A DNA stretch of 64,000 nucleotides, taken from the NCBI GenBank assembly GCA_017509755.1, contig JAFWOY010000010.1, forward strand, positions 1-64,000, in the 5' to 3' direction. Made by a program: the position numbers and the translations under genes. The notes below the pieces were generated by a model. That model was given only the letters and a program-made list of their open reading frames with translations, did not search any database and was not told the DNA's origin. The stretch comes from Bacteroidales bacterium. GTDB lineage: Bacteria > Bacteroidota > Bacteroidia > Bacteroidales > UBA932. This document shows, one piece after another, positions 60,275 through 64,000 of this stretch. Position 1 is the stretch's first letter, and the number at the start of each line of letters is the position of its first letter.

Positions 60275-61563
60275 AATATTTTGATGCACATAACTGCAAT
60301 ATCATCATTCTGAGGCGCCTTGCCCCGGAATCGGGCTATCGTATCGAGTAAGGCCTCACACGTAGCCGCACAACTTTCCGCGGCCGGACGCGTCTGCATC
60401 CAGTCGCGCAGGCGCTTCTCGCCGAAAAAGACACGGTTTTCATCACGCGCTTCCGTCACACCATCAGTATAGACCAGGATACGGTCCCCGGACTTCAACT
60501 GGACTCGCTGGGTATGATAATGGAAGCCGGAATCGATACCGACGATCAGCTGCGGGTCCTGCGCCAGGAAATCGCCGTCAAAGAGCGTCCGGGTATGGCC
60601 TGCATTGCAATACTCCAGTTCCAGCGTATCCAGATCCACGGCACCGAGGAAAAGGGTACAGAACATTTCATAATCCGGATTGTCACACAGCAGGCGATTG
60701 ATCTCCTTCATCAGTCCGGCGAGCGTGGCACCATGCCCAACCCTGGAATGGATGGTACTGCTGATCAGGAACATCACGAAAGCGGCCGCCGCCCCCTTGT
60801 CGGAAACATCTCCTACGACGAAATACAGTTTCCGGCCGACGAGCCTGCAGCGGTAGATGTCGCCGCCCACTTCCTTCATCGCCCGCAGCACGGCGGACAC
60901 TTCACAATGCGGATCGTCGGGGAATTCACGCGTCAGGGCTTTCTCCTGGATTTCCCGCGCAATCATCAATTCCCGCTCGGCCTGTTCTTTCCGCGCCATG
61001 ATCCGTTCTACGGCCGGAATGACGAAAAACCAGAAAACCAGCAGCATCAGTCCGAAAAACAAGGCGAGTACCAAAAGGAAAGAAGCGATGGTATAGCGGA
61101 CATCGGCGAAAAGGTATTTCACGTCATAGACACCGGCCAGTTCCAGCGGCCGGTCCGGGAAATGGTACCGGAGCACAAGACAGTCTGCTCCCCACACTTC
61201 CGCCAAATAGGCCGGAGTTTCCGTTTCCACCGGCCGTATGTCTTTCATGACCAGCTTTTTCCCGTGCATGAATTCTGGGGAGATGACAACACCGGTGGAA
61301 TCCATCAGAAGATAGGAAAAGTTCTCGCCTTCGGCCTGCACTTTCGCTGTCGTCTCCAGGAAAGAATAATACTCAGGATCACCTGCATCGAGATTGCTGC
61401 TTATATCATCGGCGATAATCTGAAGGTCTTCCATCAAATTTTCGTATTCATTCAAAAGGCTGACCTTCCGAGACTTATAGACAGAAAAGACCGACAGCGA
61501 GACAATCAGCAGCCCCACGGCCGCTGCCAACAACAGGAAAGCCCGCCGGGGCGAAATACGCAT
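60271..61563 (-). CDS. Membrane-bound SpoIIE/RsbU-type PP2C phosphatase
   Basis: 430 residues from MRISPRRAFLLLAAAVGLLI. Two membrane segments (about 8-28 and 170-195) enclose an extracytoplasmic sensor of about 140 residues. The cytoplasmic PP2C-SpoIIE domain (about 215-430) holds the metal motifs GGDIYRCRL, VVGDVSDKGAAAAFV, YCNAGHTRTL, LVYTDGVTEARD and NDDIAVMCIKIL, so the active site looks complete. A TTG-initiated upstream reading overlaps the -7 element at 61594-61601 and is rejected. It dephosphorylates the coupled STAS protein in response to an external signal. Confidence 0.9.
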   Translation of the reverse strand: MRISPRRAFLLLAAAVGLLIVSLSVFSVYKSRKVSLLNEYENLMEDLQIIADDISSNLDAGDPEYYSFLETTAKVQAEGENFSYLLMDSTGVVISPEFMHGKKLVMKDIRPVETETPAYLAEVWGADCLVLRYHFPDRPLELAGVYDVKYLFADVRYTIASFLLVLALFFGLMLLVFWFFVIPAVERIMARKEQAERELMIAREIQEKALTREFPDDPHCEVSAVLRAMKEVGGDIYRCRLVGRKLYFVVGDVSDKGAAAAFVMFLISSTIHSRVGHGATLAGLMKEINRLLCDNPDYEMFCTLFLGAVDLDTLELEYCNAGHTRTLFDGDFLAQDPQLIVGIDSGFHYHTQRVQLKSGDRILVYTDGVTEARDENRVFFGEKRLRDWMQTRPAAESCAATCEALLDTIARFRGKAPQNDDIAVMCIKIL

Positions 61564-61593
61564 CAGTTTATCGGACGATAAGAGTTTCACACC

Positions 61594-61644
61594 CAAAAAT
61601 AGCCATAATTCCGAAAAAACAGCCCCAAAAAACCACTATATTTG
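61594..61644. promoter_or_regulatory. Divergent -7 elements between SpoIIE-type and NRPS genes
   Basis: Minus TATTTTTG (61601-61594) lies 31 bases before the phosphatase start; plus TATATTTG (61637-61644) lies 20 bases before the NRPS start at 61664. The shared 100-base gap allows joint control. Confidence 0.6.
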
Positions 61645-61663
61645 TGAAATAAGACGGACATTT

Positions 61664-64000
61664 ATGACTTATCCCCTCTCCCAATCCCAACTCAGTATCT
61701 ATCTGGCCTGCCAAAGTCTCGGTTCCAATGGCGGAAACTATCAGCAGGCTTCTCTTTACAAACTCCCGGCGGACATTGACACGGAACGTCTGGCAAGGGC
61801 ATTCGAAGCTGTCATCCAGGCACATCCCTATGCCTTGTCACGAATCGTCCTGGAAGAAGGTATGCCGCGCGTGGAAGACCACCGCGGCGAAGCATGGCAT
61901 CCCCTGATCCGGGAAGTCGCTTCCATCGAAGACGTCCGGAAAGATTTCTGCCGGACCATGGACCTGCTCAAAGATCCGCTTTTCCGGATGGAGATCTACC
62001 GGACCGGAGAGGGCAATTACGCCTATATCGATTTCCACCATATCATCTTCGACGGTGCCTCTGCGCTCCTGTTGACCGAGCATCTCGCCCGTGCCTATGC
62101 CGGCGAAACGCTCCCTCCCGAGCCGCTCAACGGTTTCGACATCACCCTGCAGGAAGAACAACAGCGGCAGGGAGACACCTATGAAGAAGCCCGTAACTGG
62201 TATGCCGGGACATTCGGAGAAGCAGCCCAACTCGATTCGGGGCTTCTACCCGACGTTTTCGGCCAGGAAGAAGCACCCTACCGGGAACTCCTCCTGCCAC
62301 TCCCGCTCAAGGACGGGCTGGTCAAAACGCTGCTGCAGCAATACCGTTGCGCGGACAGCGTGCTTTTCACGGCTGCCTTCGGAGCTACGCTCGCAGCCTG
62401 GAACGCCGACACCCGCGCTGGCTTCACCACCATCTGGAACGGACGCAAAGGAGCGTCGATGAATGCCCTGACCATGAGCGTACACACGATGCCCGTCTTC
62501 GTGGACGCCAACCCGTCCCTGACGGTCGCCGAGATGCTCGAACAGCTGAGGACTCAGATCAGCGGCGCCAGGTCCCGCGCCTTCTACTCGTTTGCCGACT
62601 GCTCGCGCGACCTGGGTTTTGGCAACGGCATCAATTTCGGCTACCAGGGTCGTTTCGTACCCGATACGCTTACGCTCAAATTGGGCAATGACATCATACC
62701 GGCCGAAGACCTCCGGACCAATCCGCCGGGCATCGGCCTCTCGGCAGAACTTTTTGGCCGCGAAGACGGAAGCCAGATCCTACGTTTCTGGTACAGGCCG
62801 GACAAATACAGCGAGCAGATCCTGCGCAATTTCGCGGAGAGTTTCGCGACCGTGCTTACCTCGATGGAAACGGCAGAAACCCTGGCGGACCTGCGATACG
62901 CAAGTGACAGGCAACTCAAGAAAACGACTCGTTTCCTGCCCGGCATGCCGGATTTCGACCTGGACACGAACCTGATCGACCTGTTCCGCGAAAACGTAAA
63001 AAAAGCCCCGGAAGAGATGGCTGTCGTTTCCGGTCAGACACGGATCACGTATGCGGAAGCGGACCGGCTCTCCGACAAGCTGGCCGTTCGCATCCAGCAA
63101 TCCGTCAAGCCCGGTGGTGTAGTGGCAGTCATCCTGGACCGGAGCGAACAGATGATGATCATTCCGCTGGCCGTCGTCAAAGCAGGCTGCGCCTACCAGC
63201 CGCTGGATCCCTCCTATCCTGCCGAGCGGCTCGCCTTTATGGTCCAGGATGCCGGCGCCGCGCTGCTGATCGCCGATCCAGGCCTAGAGACAAAGGTGGC
63301 CGGTTATGAAGGACCTGTGCTTCTGACGGACAGTTTTAACGGCCTGCCCGAAGGGAAGCCGTCCGGCACGCCGCATGCGGACGACCTGCTCATCCTGCTC
63401 TATACCAGCGGAACAACCGGCAATCCCAAGGGTTGCATGCTGACCCAGCGGAATGTCGCTGCTTTCGCCCGCAACAGTGCCGCCCGCCTCGGAATCGGCT
63501 CCGGCTCCCGGATGACGGCCTATGCCAGTTTCGGCTTCGACGCCTTCATGGGCGATCTGTGGACCTGCCTCTGCGCCGGAGCCACGCTCCATATCATTCC
63601 CGAGCAGATCCGGCTCGACCTGGTGGCCCTCAAAGACTACTTCGAGACGAACGGCATCACGCACGCTTTCATGACCACGCAGGTGGCCACGCAGTTTGCC
63701 ATGACATTTCCTCGCTGCAAGGGACTCAAGGTCCTTTACACGGGCGGCGAGAAAATGGCCAGCTTTGCGCCGCCTGCCTATCATCTCTACAATTGCTACG
63801 GTCCCACGGAAACCACCTGTTATACGGTGAGCAAACTCGTGGAACGGCAGGAGGAGAATATCCCTATCGGCCGTCCGCTGCCGGGCGTTCACGTCTATAT
63901 CGCCACCCGCTGCGGAAAGCAGCTGCCAGTCGGCGCCGCCGGTGAATTGCTGCTCGCCGGCCCGCAGGTGGGCTGCGGATACCTGGGACAAGCCGAGAAG
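61664..64000 (+). CDS. Non-ribosomal peptide synthetase: condensation and adenylation domains (partial, runs off edge)
   Basis: 779 codons are open to the window edge from MTYPLSQSQLSIYLACQSLG. A condensation domain (about 1-430) carries the active-site HHIIFDG (His125, His126, Asp130, Gly131). An adenylation domain starts about 440: TYAEADRLSDKLA (A2 region), LLYTSGTTGNPKG (A3, about 578-590), FGFDAFMGDLW (A4), YNCYGPTETTCYT (A5, about 709-721), and GELLLAGPQVGCGYLGQ (A7 start). A starter condensation domain suggests N-acylation or an upstream donor. The carrier domain and release step lie beyond the edge. It is divergent from a SpoIIE/STAS pair. Confidence 0.93.
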   Translation, partial: MTYPLSQSQLSIYLACQSLGSNGGNYQQASLYKLPADIDTERLARAFEAVIQAHPYALSRIVLEEGMPRVEDHRGEAWHPLIREVASIEDVRKDFCRTMDLLKDPLFRMEIYRTGEGNYAYIDFHHIIFDGASALLLTEHLARAYAGETLPPEPLNGFDITLQEEQQRQGDTYEEARNWYAGTFGEAAQLDSGLLPDVFGQEEAPYRELLLPLPLKDGLVKTLLQQYRCADSVLFTAAFGATLAAWNADTRAGFTTIWNGRKGASMNALTMSVHTMPVFVDANPSLTVAEMLEQLRTQISGARSRAFYSFADCSRDLGFGNGINFGYQGRFVPDTLTLKLGNDIIPAEDLRTNPPGIGLSAELFGREDGSQILRFWYRPDKYSEQILRNFAESFATVLTSMETAETLADLRYASDRQLKKTTRFLPGMPDFDLDTNLIDLFRENVKKAPEEMAVVSGQTRITYAEADRLSDKLAVRIQQSVKPGGVVAVILDRSEQMMIIPLAVVKAGCAYQPLDPSYPAERLAFMVQDAGAALLIADPGLETKVAGYEGPVLLTDSFNGLPEGKPSGTPHADDLLILLYTSGTTGNPKGCMLTQRNVAAFARNSAARLGIGSGSRMTAYASFGFDAFMGDLWTCLCAGATLHIIPEQIRLDLVALKDYFETNGITHAFMTTQVATQFAMTFPRCKGLKVLYTGGEKMASFAPPAYHLYNCYGPTETTCYTVSKLVERQEENIPIGRPLPGVHVYIATRCGKQLPVGAAGELLLAGPQVGCGYLGQAEK

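Overview
The window reads as a chromosomal segment of an uncultured, GC-rich member of the Bacteroidales, probably a gut or rumen plant-fibre degrader. Pointers are a SusC/SusD pair, many surface lipoproteins, LytS/LytTR and AraC regulators, and Bacteroidetes-type promoters (TAnnTTTG at -7, often within about 10-20 nt of the start codon). No rRNA, tRNA, phage or transposase gene was seen. TGA is used as an ordinary stop.

Layout. 1-2.2 kb: a gene tail, a decayed gene, an orphan ECF-like sigma factor and an unrecognised protein. 2.3-4.7 kb: a glycyl radical enzyme of the trans-4-hydroxyproline dehydratase (HypD) type without a neighbouring activase, followed by a long palindromic element. 4.9-12.9 kb (minus): an envelope operon of two secreted beta-helix 'carbohydrate-binding' proteins, a small secreted protein, a VTC (polyphosphate polymerase) protein, a DUF4956 membrane protein and a DUF2490 outer-membrane protein. 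It diverges from a LytS-like kinase, LytTR regulator and PCMD protein (13.0-15.4 kb). A pair of 13-bp direct repeats 21 bp apart lies between the two operons.

15.4-42.4 kb (minus): a 27-kb pectin/polygalacturonate locus. Read from the promoter it is GH28, CE12-CE8 fusion, GH105, PL1, SusC, SusD, a giant beta-helix lipoprotein, UxaC, UxaA, UxaB, an ExuT-like transporter, a DUF4861 lipoprotein, KduD, KduI, KdgK and Eda. It encodes a complete route: de-esterification, depolymerisation, outer-membrane import, hydrolysis of unsaturated ends, and both the galacturonate (Uxa) and the 4-deoxy-5-keto-uronate (Kdu) branches meeting at KDG, then KDPG, then pyruvate plus glyceraldehyde-3-phosphate. A divergent LacI-type regulator and a strong inverted operator pair stand at its head.

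43.6-51.5 kb: two repeat islands of about 1 kb each (13-bp minisatellite, several palindromic families, a 73-bp tandem array) bracket a block holding a crcB copy with an in-frame TGA, a TonB-dependent receptor, an AraC regulator, an alpha/beta-hydrolase lipoprotein, a frameshifted cyclophilin-like lipoprotein and a flavodoxin-like reductase. Two genes in the window (GH105 and the hydrolase) carry palindromic repeats inserted in frame.

51.5-64 kb: a GH43-CE15 fusion divergent from an Asp-box (sialidase-like) lipoprotein, a small membrane protein, an EamA transporter, a TPR lipoprotein-like protein divergent from an M28 peptidase, a STAS/SpoIIE partner-switching pair, and divergently a non-ribosomal peptide synthetase (condensation plus adenylation) that runs off the right edge.
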